Assembly: GCA_965246945.1 (NCBI GenBank)
Contig: CBDFFW010000001.1
Coordinates: 124,001-188,000 of the forward strand
Direction of reading: 5' to 3'
DNA length: 64,000 nt
Source: CBDFFW01 sp965246945
Lineage (GTDB): Bacteria > Pseudomonadota > Alphaproteobacteria > UBA11073
The position numbers and the translations under genes were made by a program. The notes beneath the pieces were generated by a model that did not search any database, had not been told where the DNA came from, and saw only the letters and a program-made list of their open reading frames with translations. Below are positions 35,365 through 44,235 of this stretch, piece by piece. Every line of letters starts with the position of its first letter. Position 1 is the stretch's first letter.

Positions 35365-36384
35365 ATGCGGCCAGCGACCACAGCCACGCAACTGCCTCAA
35401 TTGGTGCCTGAACGGAATCAATTGCCGCAGGTTATCCATACAATGATGGATACCTACCGCCTGGCTGGGGTTAATTGGCTGCAGGTCATCCGTTGTGGTG
35501 CATTGCCAACAGCGGCAGTGGCCGGATTGCAGTGGATGTATTTTTCTTGGCCGGGGCTGGCAAGCCTATTGGCTAATTTATTTGGCGGTCTGCTCGCCAC
35601 CGTAATTTACGCAATCGGTTTTCACCGCGTTTTATTGGTTTCTCCCGCCCTAATCCGCAGCACCCCTTTACATATGCGGGCCGTGCGCGGTTTTATGCTG
35701 GGGCTGGTCGCTTTCATTCCCGTGCTGCTAACCGTGGCCGGTTTATGGTTATTGCATTTACTGATTGCTGATGCCTTGCGGCAACCAACCTGGTTGCGGG
35801 CTTTGATGCCGGTGGGCGGGATGGTAACCGTGTTATTCGCGTCTTTCAGTATGGTACGGTTCAGCTTTATTTTGCCGGCCATCGCCCTGGATCGCAGCGC
35901 CGACCTGCCCTCGGCCATGTTTTACAGCAAAAGCCAGTTCTGGCGGTTGTGGAGCGGGTTGATGCTGACCTTATCACCTGTGTTGCTGATTGGGGTGGTG
36001 CTGCAAATGCTGGGCACCGTGCCAGGCTGGGTGGTGGCATTGCGCAGCTGGGGCGTGTGGCTGGCCGCAATTGCGCTCGGCTTGATTTATTTAACGCTGC
36101 ATTATCTGGACTATGTGGCACCGGATTTAGCTTTTAACCGCGATCCACGTTACAAAGTCATGCAGGAAGGCCGCCATCCGTTAGTGAAAGCTATGCACCG
36201 ATACTTGCGTTTTGCTTTGGCTATTTGGCAGTTGGTCATGCTGTTTTGGCAGCCTGCCGCCGCCACACCGGCCCGCCCAATGTATCGCCGCCGCCGGGCC
36301 GTTCGCCGTTTGGCCGCACCGCACCGCAAACTGGCAGCGCCCGCCAATCAAAATACCACTTCCGATCATAACCACGCGGCTTAA
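35365..36384 (+). CDS. Polytopic membrane protein of unknown function
   Basis: I chose ATG 35365, which is preceded by GGAG nine bases upstream, giving 339 residues; a TTG at 35296 and an ATG at 35350 are also in frame. There are about six hydrophobic segments, including LASLLANLFGGLLATVIYAI, AVRGFMLGLVAFIPVLLTV, GGMVTVLFASFSMVRFSFIL, SGLMLTLSPVLLIGVVLQML and WLAAIALGLIYLTLHYLD. The C-terminal 45 residues are rich in Arg, Ala and Pro. I do not recognise the family. It is divergent from yjbH, so an envelope role is possible but not shown. Confidence 0.55.
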   Translation: MRPATTATQLPQLVPERNQLPQVIHTMMDTYRLAGVNWLQVIRCGALPTAAVAGLQWMYFSWPGLASLLANLFGGLLATVIYAIGFHRVLLVSPALIRSTPLHMRAVRGFMLGLVAFIPVLLTVAGLWLLHLLIADALRQPTWLRALMPVGGMVTVLFASFSMVRFSFILPAIALDRSADLPSAMFYSKSQFWRLWSGLMLTLSPVLLIGVVLQMLGTVPGWVVALRSWGVWLAAIALGLIYLTLHYLDYVAPDLAFNRDPRYKVMQEGRHPLVKAMHRYLRFALAIWQLVMLFWQPAAATPARPMYRRRRAVRRLAAPHRKLAAPANQNTTSDHNHAA

Positions 36385-36437
36385 GCCAATCTGTCTGGTC
36401 TGCTGGTCAGCGGTAAAATTCCCGCTATACTATAATC

Positions 36438-38273
36438 ATGAGTCTATCTGTTAACGCTGCGGTTAAACCGAAAAACCCGGTTAAAAAAACCGATAAATCC
36501 AGCGAAAAACTACCCAAATGGAATTTGAATGATTTGTATCAGGGGGCGGATGATCCGCAGCTGCAAAAAGATTTGGCCAAGTTTAAAAAAGATGCTGCCA
36601 CCTTCCAAAAAAATTATTTGGGCCAACTAAAAAATGCGACTGGCGCAACAGTCGCCAAAGCCATCAAGCAATATGAAAAATTGGAAGATGGTTTGGGCAA
36701 GGCGGCCAGCTTCGCGCATTTATACTATGCGCTTAATCAAAATGATCCTTTACGCGGCCGATTAATGCAGCAGGTGCATGAAGCGGTCACCGATGCCGCG
36801 CAATATCTGGTTTTCTTCACGCTTGAACTCAACGATTTGAACGATGGGCAATTTAAAAAACTAACAGCCGACCAAGGCGTAAAATATTATTTACCGTGGC
36901 TTGAACAGGTGCGCCAATACCGCCCGCATCAATTGCCGCGCGAACTGGAAGAAAAACTGCATGAAAAATCGGTCACCGGTCGCGCAGCCTGGATTCGCTT
37001 ATATGATGAATATCTGGCCAATTTGCGGTTTGACTTTATGGGCAAGCCATTGCCGCTCAGCGACCTGCTGAATTATATGAGCGATCCAGATGAAAAAAAG
37101 CGTAAAGCCGCCGCAGAATCTTTGGGTAAAACCTTGGGCGCGAATATCGGCACCTTTGCCTTGATCACCAATATGCTGGCCAAGGACAAAGCGATTGAAG
37201 ATGGCTGGCGCAAATATAACAGCCCAATGGCGTCCCGTCATTTGGATAACCAAGTCGAAGCGCCGGTAGTGGCCGCCCTGCAGCAAGCCGTGCAAACGGC
37301 CTATCCGCAACTGGCGCACCGTTATTATAAATTAAAAGCCAAATGGCTGGGCAGCAAAAAAATGCTGTATTGGAACCGCAATGCGCCGTTGCCGGAAAAG
37401 AAAGAAGCAGATTATAGTTGGGCCGAGGCAACCAAATTAGTTTTAGGCGCTTACCGCACATTTTCCCCCAAATTGGCTGAGGTGGCACAGCCGTTTTTTA
37501 ATAGCGGCTGGATTGATGCGCCGGTCACCCCGGGTAAAGCCAGCGGTGCGTTTGCCCATCCGGTCGTACCCTCGGCCCATCCTTATCTGCTGTTGAACTG
37601 GCATGGCAAAACGCGCGATGTGATGACCCTGGCGCATGAACTGGGCCACGGCGTGCACCAAGTGCTGGCTGCTAAACAAGGCGCATTGATGTGCGATACC
37701 CCGCTGACGCTGGCCGAAACGGCCTCGGTGTTTGGGGAAATGCTAACCTTTCAGGCATTGTTGACGCAGACTACCGAACCCAAACAACGCAAAGTGCTGC
37801 TCGCCGGTAAAGTAGAGGATATGCTCAATACCGTCGTCCGCCAGATAGCGTTTTATGAATTTGAACAGCGGGTGCATACCGCCCGCGCAGTCAGTGAATT
37901 AACGCCCACGCAAATCGGCGAGATTTGGCTGGATGTGCAGCAAAAATCTTTGGGGCCAGCCCTGGTTTTTGATAAAAACTATGCCAATTGCTGGGCCTAT
38001 ATTTCCCACTTCATCCACTCACCCTTTTATGTTTATGCTTATGCCTTTGGCGATTGTTTGGTTAATGCGCTATACGCTGTATACCAAGCGCAAAAAACCC
38101 CTGAAGCTAAAACCAAATTCGCCAATCAATATCTCGAACTGCTCGCCGCCGGTGGCAGCAAACGCTATGATGAATTGCTGCAACCCTTCGGCCTCAACGC
38201 CCGCGATCCACAATTTTGGAGCCAGGGCCTGAATATGATCAGCAGTATGATTGACGAATTGGAAACGCTTTAG
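36438..38273 (+). CDS. pepF: Oligoendopeptidase F (M3 metallopeptidase)
   Basis: A 611-residue zinc peptidase of family M3, acting on oligopeptides in the cytoplasm. The active-site motif HELGH is at about residues 399-403 within VMTLAHELGHGVHQVL, with the third zinc ligand in TLAETASVFGEML. The N-terminal helical domain (about 25-200) and YVYAYAFGDCLVNALYAVYQ near the end match PepF/oligoendopeptidase. A run of lysines at the N-terminus is not a signal peptide. Its stop overlaps that of the next, opposite-strand gene. Confidence 0.93.
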   Translation: MSLSVNAAVKPKNPVKKTDKSSEKLPKWNLNDLYQGADDPQLQKDLAKFKKDAATFQKNYLGQLKNATGATVAKAIKQYEKLEDGLGKAASFAHLYYALNQNDPLRGRLMQQVHEAVTDAAQYLVFFTLELNDLNDGQFKKLTADQGVKYYLPWLEQVRQYRPHQLPRELEEKLHEKSVTGRAAWIRLYDEYLANLRFDFMGKPLPLSDLLNYMSDPDEKKRKAAAESLGKTLGANIGTFALITNMLAKDKAIEDGWRKYNSPMASRHLDNQVEAPVVAALQQAVQTAYPQLAHRYYKLKAKWLGSKKMLYWNRNAPLPEKKEADYSWAEATKLVLGAYRTFSPKLAEVAQPFFNSGWIDAPVTPGKASGAFAHPVVPSAHPYLLLNWHGKTRDVMTLAHELGHGVHQVLAAKQGALMCDTPLTLAETASVFGEMLTFQALLTQTTEPKQRKVLLAGKVEDMLNTVVRQIAFYEFEQRVHTARAVSELTPTQIGEIWLDVQQKSLGPALVFDKNYANCWAYISHFIHSPFYVYAYAFGDCLVNALYAVYQAQKTPEAKTKFANQYLELLAAGGSKRYDELLQPFGLNARDPQFWSQGLNMISSMIDELETL

Positions 38274-39426
38274 TTAGGTGTTGGAATTCTAATCATAGGC
38301 TGGCCAGCGCTTGATATGCTGGCAGCTTTGGTTATCATGATATTAATTAACTTTATCCTTTGTTGGGCTTGCTCAAGCGTAATTTCTGCTGCATTGTACC
38401 GACTTTCGGTTGAAGCGCAAAGAACCATGGCCAATGCATTCGGCTGACTTATTTGATAATTTGTTGAAATTTTTGGTGCATAAAAATTATTAAGTTTTTC
38501 TGTTCTGCTTTTCATATAAGTTGGCACCTTATTGGCATCCAACATATCTGGAATGAAATTAAATCCAACTGCATGTATTCCTTTTTGATTTTTTAGCTGA
38601 TTAAAAATAGTTGGTAAATGCGCAACGCCCATAATCACAATTGTATCGCCAAATTTACCAATACTCGCAGTCGCTGCCGACATATCACTTTCAAATTTAG
38701 CGCCCATCAATTCTTTATTTCTCTGCGCTGCATTTGTGGATTTAATATTAACTCGCTTGGAATAATTTGGATCCATTGGATAGATTGCCATTCTTTCCTG
38801 ATGAGCATAATAAATTTTTGCCAAAGAATTACTAGAATCAGCAGCCTCACTATATCCTGCTGGATCGTGATTTTCAGAAACACCTGATTGAGATTTAAAC
38901 TGTAAAATTGTCAATGCCGTACGGGTAAATTCTTTTAAAGGATTGGCATTGTCGCCAAAAAATATCTTATCAATTTCTGCATCATATGGTTTGCTTAATT
39001 TATCTATAAGATCCTTTCTTTGATCCAATTTTTACTGTCCAATTCTTCTGCTAATTGATGAATACCTAACCGCTGTGCAATGTCTAACAGCATTAATTCC
39101 ATTAAAAATGAAACATCACTGTCATGCTTTTCGCCAACTAAAATAACAAGATTTTCTTTACGTGCATCTGCCGCTGTTTTTTCTTTTTTGACGACATCAT
39201 AAAGATTTTGATATTCTTGGGTAATTTGCTCTTGAGTAATTGCGGCTGCACTTGCATTTCTTGCCGATAAATTTTGGGCTTTAACAGGCACAGGCTGCAC
39301 AGTCTTATTTTGAGAACATCCCCAGCCAAAAATAGCTAACCCGATCAGCGCTGCGACGCTAGTTGCGACACGCCTTTTGGGAAAAGTTAGTTTTTCTTGT
39401 TTAAATATTGATGGGTTTTTCAACAT
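38270..39426 (-). pseudogene. TraB/GumN-like secreted protein, frameshifted
   Basis: Two frames, 39004-39426 and 38270-39028, together give about 385 residues. The first has an N-terminal hydrophobic segment (ATSVAALIGLAIFGWGCSQN), possibly a lipoprotein signal although the -3 to -1 residues are not canonical, and the motif LVILVGEKHDSDVSFLMEL. The second carries DTIVIMGVAHLPTIFNQL. The G-E-x-H and G-x-A-H-x-x-x-I elements at these two positions are those of TraB/PrgY and GumN-type proteins, so that fold is likely. One extra A in the run of five at 39031-39035 would join the frames as ELDSKKLDQRKDLIDKL. It may be a mutation or an error in a homopolymer. Confidence 0.55.
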
Positions 39427-39534
39427 TTTAATCCTTTACCTGACAAATGGCATAATTGGGTGGCTTAATACAAATACTTGCATCATTTAAGGACAAATTT
39501 TGTGTTTGTGTCGGCAATTCGCCATATTGGTCAA

Positions 39535-40128
39535 ATGTTAACCGATAACCGGCCGCAGATTACGACTGCACGTTTGTTGCTACGGCCGTTGGTGATGGCG
39601 GATTTTGCTGATTATATTCCCGCCTTGAATGATTGGAATATTGCCCGCTGGCTATCCCGTGTGCCATCGCCTTACGGGCTTGAGGATGCCGCCTATTGGC
39701 TGGCCAAAACGCATAGCAAATGGCAAGCGGGCGAAGAACTGGCGCTGATTGCGCGCCGGTTGGATAATGACGCATTGGCTGGCGGCATTAGTTTATTTTT
39801 AACGGATGGCGAAATTGGTTTTTGGGTAACAGGCAACCAAACCGGCCAGGGTTTGGCCAAAGAAATACTGGCGGCATTGATTGATTACGCTTTCACCCAC
39901 ACCCAATTACCGGAAGTGTTTTGCGCCACCATGCCCGAAAATGCCGCCAGCCGTGCCGTGCAGCAAGCGGTTGGTATGGAATATATCGACGACTTGCCTT
40001 ACGAATTTAACCCCGCACGCTGCGACAGCCAAACCGCGCCGATTTATCAAATGACACGTGCGGCTTGGCTTAACCGAAATAAGGGCACAGCTCGTAATCC
40101 AAGTATTGACGGCGGCGTTCCCGTTTAA
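39535..40128 (+). CDS. GNAT-family N-acetyltransferase (RimJ/RimL type)
   Basis: A 197-residue acetyltransferase from ATG 39535 (MLTDNRPQITTARLLLRPLV). T-x-R-L-x-L-R-P-L is the usual start of the RimJ/RimL subgroup; the acetyl-CoA loop is seen as GFWVTGNQTGQGLAKEILAA and the later ENAASRAVQQAVGMEY is the N-x-x-S-x-x-[VL]-x-x-x-x-G-[FM] motif. A TTG at 39478 would add 19 residues. Members acetylate ribosomal protein N-termini or small substrates; the target here is unknown. It precedes mutT, a frequent association in alphaproteobacteria. Confidence 0.85.
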   Translation: MLTDNRPQITTARLLLRPLVMADFADYIPALNDWNIARWLSRVPSPYGLEDAAYWLAKTHSKWQAGEELALIARRLDNDALAGGISLFLTDGEIGFWVTGNQTGQGLAKEILAALIDYAFTHTQLPEVFCATMPENAASRAVQQAVGMEYIDDLPYEFNPARCDSQTAPIYQMTRAAWLNRNKGTARNPSIDGGVPV

Positions 40129-40342
40129 CGCCGCAATAAATATGGTCGAGCTGCCAAAACTGACAACCTTGTAAAAAATTATCGATTAGCAAGCTTTTCA
40201 AAGCAGCGTCGCGCTCAGCACGGCGGAGGCAGGGATTAACGGCGTCTTCCAAATTTGGTCTGCTTGAAACTGGCAGATAATCCAAAAGGCGTCTAATATG
40301 GGCCAAAGCCAAATACGTTGCCAGATGTCCTGTTCTGAACAT
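40070..40342 (-). CDS. Possible small hypothetical protein (90 aa)
   Basis: Begins MFRTGHLATYLALAHIRRLL after a GAGG ribosome-binding site, and ends HIYCGV...ELCPYFG with two cysteines near the C-terminus. It has a high content of Arg and Leu and no similarity I recognise. Its 3' end overlaps the GNAT gene by 59 bases, and its start overlaps the longest form of mutT. It fills a 200-base space that otherwise has no plus-strand gene, which supports it being real, but antisense origin cannot be excluded. Confidence 0.3.
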   Translation of the reverse strand: MFRTGHLATYLALAHIRRLLDYLPVSSRPNLEDAVNPCLRRAERDAALKSLLIDNFLQGCQFWQLDHIYCGVKRERRRQYLDYELCPYFG

Positions 40343-40765
40343 ACTACCTCATTAAAGCACAAAAGTATACTACTTTTGGTGAGTGCGGCGGCATTAATTG
40401 ATGGCGATAAACGCGTGCTGCTGGCCCAGCGCCCGGCCAGTTATAAATTGGGGCCGGTCTGGGAATTACCGGGCGGTAAAATTGAAGCCGATGAAACACC
40501 GGAAGGCTGTTTGGTGCGCGAATTGCGCGAGGAATTGGGCATTACCATTTTCACCGGCTGCCTGCACCCTATCACCTTTGCCAGCCATGCTTATGCTGAT
40601 TTTCATTTGCTAATGCCGGTTTATGCCGTGCGGCAATGGCAGGGTATTCCGCAACCGATTGAACACGCTAATCTGGCCTGGGTCCGGCCCGCCGATTTCC
40701 ATAAATACCCCATGCCACCCGCGGATTTACCGGTGATGCAGGTAATTGCGGATTATCTGAACTAA
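40325..40765 (+). CDS. mutT: NUDIX hydrolase MutT (8-oxo-dGTP diphosphatase)
   Basis: Removes 8-oxo-dGTP from the nucleotide pool. The NUDIX box is present as GGKIEADETPEGCLVRELRE-E-LGI, matching G-x5-E-x7-R-E-U-x-E-E-x-G-U. ALIDGDKRVLLAQRP and WELPGGK are typical of MutT, and the chain is 146 residues from ATG 40325. Family members usually begin very near LVSAAALID, so a TTG at 40376 or a GTG at 40379 may be the true start; neither ATG nor TTG has a clear ribosome-binding site. Confidence 0.88.
   Translation: MSCSEHTTSLKHKSILLLVSAAALIDGDKRVLLAQRPASYKLGPVWELPGGKIEADETPEGCLVRELREELGITIFTGCLHPITFASHAYADFHLLMPVYAVRQWQGIPQPIEHANLAWVRPADFHKYPMPPADLPVMQVIADYLN
40361..40377. repeat. Perfect inverted repeat at the mutT start region
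   Basis: AAAAGTA and TACTTTT flank TAC as a 7-3-7 inverted repeat. It lies between the minus-strand 90-residue frame and the probable mutT start, and may be an operator for one or both. Seen only once in the window. Confidence 0.3.
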
Positions 40766-40766
40766 A

Positions 40767-41621
40767 TTATAAAGTAAATTCCCGCGCAACTTTATGGGCT
40801 TGTTGATGCCTATCGCCAATACGTCGCTGCTGACGCTGTTGGATCGCCAGCATATCCTTACCAAATAAACGATGCGGTCCCAAATAAGTTAAACCACGAC
40901 ATTCATGCACTTCAACACGACGGCGAATGTCCAAGGCATATTGAAGGGGATCCTGTCCAAGGATTTCTGCGTAGGCTGCCCGCAATACTGCACGATCATG
41001 CTGCACTGTTGGTGATTTCATTTTACTGGCTTGCCATAAATTATTACCAAGTGAACCGTAGCCTTCAAAATCCAACACTTTTGCATCAAGTATATAAAAA
41101 ATATCGCCTGATTTTGTAGCGATATGTGTCCAATTTTCCAACACACTTAAATCTTCAAAACCACTATGCAAAATATTTGCGTCGCTATGAATTTCAAATA
41201 AGTCTTCATATAATTTCTCTATCGCTTTAGTACGCTGTGTGATATTGGCAGCCAATTCAGTTTCATCGCTATCAGCATAACTTTTGGGATAAAGGTGAGG
41301 TGCCAATGGTAAAACCTCTAGCAATATTTGCTTTTCAACCGGCGCTTTACTATTCAGACCAAATAGCGCCACCGGCAACCAAGTAAATGGTAAATCCGCT
41401 AGACTGTATTCATCGGCAGTGTTAAGCCGCAGGACAACATTTTGCGCTGGGCATTTTATAATTAGTGCATCCCACCCAAATGTAAAAGCAGTGATTTCAT
41501 AGCCTAAATAATCACACAAGCCATCCAAATGTTCTTTTTGTTGTTTTGATAACCCATGAATAATAGGTGCATCTCTGCTAAGCCAACCACTAGCTTCTTT
41601 GATGGAATGCGTTTTCATCAT
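40767..41621 (-). CDS. Hypothetical protein (284 aa)
   Basis: A 284-residue soluble protein, MMKTHSIKEASGWLSRDAPI..., with no signal peptide or membrane segments. An IFYILDAKVLDFEGYG segment near residue 185, following an HSGFEDLSVLENW stretch, is reminiscent of the catalytic-loop and metal-binding region of kinase-like (APH) folds, but the required residues are not clearly present, so I do not assign it. The C-terminal 30 residues are rich in Gln, Arg and His. Base composition is a little more A/T-rich than the flanking genes. It converges closely with mutT (1 base between stops). Confidence 0.5.
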   Translation of the reverse strand: MMKTHSIKEASGWLSRDAPIIHGLSKQQKEHLDGLCDYLGYEITAFTFGWDALIIKCPAQNVVLRLNTADEYSLADLPFTWLPVALFGLNSKAPVEKQILLEVLPLAPHLYPKSYADSDETELAANITQRTKAIEKLYEDLFEIHSDANILHSGFEDLSVLENWTHIATKSGDIFYILDAKVLDFEGYGSLGNNLWQASKMKSPTVQHDRAVLRAAYAEILGQDPLQYALDIRRRVEVHECRGLTYLGPHRLFGKDMLAIQQRQQRRIGDRHQQAHKVAREFTL

Positions 41622-41702
41622 TTAAGTTAAATTCTTTAAAAAGCTTAAGGCAAATACTTACATCATGATAATCACTAAATTTTGTTACTATATGGATTAG
41701 TT

Positions 41703-42476
41703 ATGAACGACCTGCAGCTCCCCCGATTTTATGACAGCCTGGCTGGGCGGTGTATTCGGCGGGCATTAACGCGCGCGCTGTATGCCATGGGGTGGCAAGC
41801 CAAGGGGCAAATTGCGGTGGTGGGGTTTCCGCAATGTTTGGCATCGATTGCGGCCGCGCCGCAGGTGCAATTGTATTTATGGGATACCGTTTCCCGGGTG
41901 CCGCCGCCCTGGCCACGCGAAGGGCATAACCAGGCGCAAGCGATTGGCGAAAAATGGCCGCTGCCGGATGTTAGCTTAGAGCAAATTGTGTTGGTGCATG
42001 CGGTGGAACACGCCGCGCGGCCGGCTGATTTGCTGCAGGAAGCCTGGCGCACCTTGATGGGGGAAGGCAATTTATGGGTGATTGTGCCGCGCCGATTAAG
42101 TTTTTGGAGCTGGGCGGAACATACGCCCTTCGGCCAGGGGCGCCCTTATTCGCGCGGACAGATCAGCACATTACTGGTGCATTCCGGCTTTAAAATCACT
42201 TCAGTGCAAACCGCATTATTCGGGTGGCCGTGGCTGCAGCCGCTGGGTTTGCGCCTGTTCAATTTCATGGAATATTGGGGCCGGTTATGGCGCGGGCAAG
42301 GCGGCGGCGTGTGGGTGATCAAAGCTGAAAAAAATGTCTATGGCGTGCGCCCAACTGAGGAAACCGCCAAAGGATTGTTATCATCCGCAGTGCAGGTATT
42401 GATGCCGGCGGCATCCGCCAATATCCAGTCCAACCAGCACGCAAAGATTGCTGATGACGGGGCAACGCAAGCATAA
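41703..42476 (+). CDS. SAM-dependent methyltransferase (class I, UbiE-like short form)
   Basis: A 257-residue protein from ATG 41703 (MNDLQLPRFYDSLAGR). It has the methyltransferase-11 pattern: VVGFPQCLA in the place of motif I, LYLWDTVS at motif II, and the strong motif IV/V region EQIVLVHAVEHAARPADLLQ followed by EAWRTLMGEGNLWVIVPRRL. Motif I lacks the usual G-x-G-x-G, so SAM binding may be weak or divergent. Alphaproteobacteria often place such a gene near gloB; here it is 8 bases ahead of hisC and likely cotranscribed. The substrate is unknown. Confidence 0.7.
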   Translation: MNDLQLPRFYDSLAGRCIRRALTRALYAMGWQAKGQIAVVGFPQCLASIAAAPQVQLYLWDTVSRVPPPWPREGHNQAQAIGEKWPLPDVSLEQIVLVHAVEHAARPADLLQEAWRTLMGEGNLWVIVPRRLSFWSWAEHTPFGQGRPYSRGQISTLLVHSGFKITSVQTALFGWPWLQPLGLRLFNFMEYWGRLWRGQGGGVWVIKAEKNVYGVRPTEETAKGLLSSAVQVLMPAASANIQSNQHAKIADDGATQA

Positions 42477-42484
42477 TTGCGGCC

Positions 42485-43573
42485 ATGTCCGCTTTGCCTG
42501 TGCCCCATGCCGGTATTCAAGCCATCAGCCCTTATATCGGCGGCGAAGCGAAAGTGGCGGGGCATACGCAGCCGTTACGTTTGGCCTCCAATGAGAATCC
42601 CTTGGGCTGTAGCGAGCGGGCCCGCGCTGCCTATTTGCAGGCAGCGCATGAATTACACCGTTATCCGGATGGCAATGCCGCAGGCATGCGCGCCGCCATT
42701 GGCGCCGCTTATGATCTTGATCCCGCACAAATTATGTGCGGAGCGGGTTCGGATGAATTGATTGCGCTGTTATGCAAAGCCTATACGCAGCCAGGCGATG
42801 AAGTACTGTATCCGCAATATGGCTTTTTGATGTACCGGTTATCGGCGCTGACAGTTGGCGCAATACCGGTGGCAGCACCCGCCCATGGTTTGGATGCGGA
42901 TCCAGCCACGTTATTCGCGGCGATAAGCCCGCGTACCAAAATTATCTTTCTGGCCAATCCCAATAATCCCACCGGTACCTGGTGGCCGGCGGATAAGCTA
43001 GCCGCTTTTATTGCCGCCGTGCCGGCCCATATCGTGATTGCCTTGGATAATGCGTATACCGAATATGTGACCGAGCCGGATTACAGCGATGGTATTGAAT
43101 ATATAGCGCAATACCCAAATGTGATTATCCTACGTACTTTTTCCAAAATTTACGGCCTCGCCGCTTTACGCCTGGGCTGGGCTTATGGCAGTGCAGCGGT
43201 GATTGATGCGCTTAATCGCACGCGCGGCCCATTCAATGTGAATGCACCAGCGCAGTTCGCCGGTATTGCCGCCTTGCAGGATCAAAATTTTGTGCAGGCC
43301 AGCATCACCAGTAACGCTGCTGGTAAAGAAACATTTATTGCGGCTATGCATAATAGTTCGGTGACTATGCATGCCAGTGTTGGCAATTTTATGTTGCTGG
43401 ATTACGGCATGGCCGAACGTGCCAGCCATGTGCACAATTATCTAAAAGAAAACGGTATTCTGGTGCGACCTATGGACAGTTATGGTTTGCCGCATTGCTT
43501 ACGTATGACTATTGGCCTGCCGGAAGATATGCAATATGTGGCGGCAACTATTATCAAAGCGCTCACAATTTAA
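42485..43573 (+). CDS. hisC: Histidinol-phosphate aminotransferase
   Basis: PLP enzyme of histidine synthesis that transaminates imidazole acetol phosphate. The 362-residue protein has the family markers LRLASNENPLGCSERARAAY, RYPDGNAAGMRAAIG, ANPNNPTGTWWPADKLAAFI, ALDNAYTEYV and the PLP-lysine motif TFSKIYGLAALRLGW. The chain length is typical. A ribosome-binding site is not obvious, and the start at 42485 lies 8 bases after the methyltransferase stop. Its stop codon overlaps that of adk in a TTAA shared by both strands. Confidence 0.94.
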   Translation: MSALPVPHAGIQAISPYIGGEAKVAGHTQPLRLASNENPLGCSERARAAYLQAAHELHRYPDGNAAGMRAAIGAAYDLDPAQIMCGAGSDELIALLCKAYTQPGDEVLYPQYGFLMYRLSALTVGAIPVAAPAHGLDADPATLFAAISPRTKIIFLANPNNPTGTWWPADKLAAFIAAVPAHIVIALDNAYTEYVTEPDYSDGIEYIAQYPNVIILRTFSKIYGLAALRLGWAYGSAAVIDALNRTRGPFNVNAPAQFAGIAALQDQNFVQASITSNAAGKETFIAAMHNSSVTMHASVGNFMLLDYGMAERASHVHNYLKENGILVRPMDSYGLPHCLRMTIGLPEDMQYVAATIIKALTI

Positions 43574-44235
43574 GCTGTAACTGTCTGCACTGCATCCATA
43601 ATTTTGGCAATTGACGCGGCCACCATTTCCACTTCGCCCATGCCGTCGACACGGTGCAACAAACCTTTGGCTTCATAATAAGGAATAATCGGCGCGGTTT
43701 GCGCGTGGTAAGCCTGCAGGCGCGTGATCATGGTTTCGGCGTTATCATCCGGCCGGCGCGTGAATTCAGTGCTGCTGCATTCATCGCAAATACCTTCAAC
43801 TTTGGTTTGTTGCATGGCATCGTGATAGCTATGGCCGCATTTGGCGCAGGTAAAGCGGCCCGAAACGCGTTCAATTAATAAAGGTTCATCAACGGTCAGT
43901 TCGATAACTACATTCAGCTGCATCTGTTTTTCCTGCAACATGCGATCCAGCGCTTCGGCTTGCGGCACGGTGCGCGGGAAGCCATCCAGGATAAAGCCAT
44001 TTTGGCAATCGGCCTGCGCAATGCGAAAGCCGATCATTTCGATCATCAAATCATCGGCCACTAAATTGCCGGCGGTCATCATTGCTTTCACGCGCATACC
44101 AATGGCATCTTCGACTTTGATATGGGCGCGCAGCATATCGCCGGTCGCCAGTTGCACTAGGCCATACTGTTCCTGTAACAAACGGGCCTGCGTGCCCTTA
44201 CCGGCCCCAGGCGGGCCCAATAAAATGAGGCGCAT
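43570..44235 (-). CDS. adk: Adenylate kinase
   Basis: Interconverts ATP, ADP and AMP. The 221-residue protein is of the long type: P-loop ILLGPPGAGKGTQA at residues 3-16, AMP-binding LATGDMLR and DGFPRTVPQAEALD, and a LID with a four-cysteine zinc site (CAKC ... CDEC, about 129-155). The 3' end of secY overlaps its start by one base (TAATG on the minus strand), so translation is coupled with secY. It converges with hisC. Confidence 0.96.
   Translation of the reverse strand: MRLILLGPPGAGKGTQARLLQEQYGLVQLATGDMLRAHIKVEDAIGMRVKAMMTAGNLVADDLMIEMIGFRIAQADCQNGFILDGFPRTVPQAEALDRMLQEKQMQLNVVIELTVDEPLLIERVSGRFTCAKCGHSYHDAMQQTKVEGICDECSSTEFTRRPDDNAETMITRLQAYHAQTAPIIPYYEAKGLLHRVDGMGEVEMVAASIAKIMDAVQTVTA

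Noticed and set aside
42525..42728. Minus-strand frame inside hisC
   Set aside because: Antisense shadow of a clearly coding gene.
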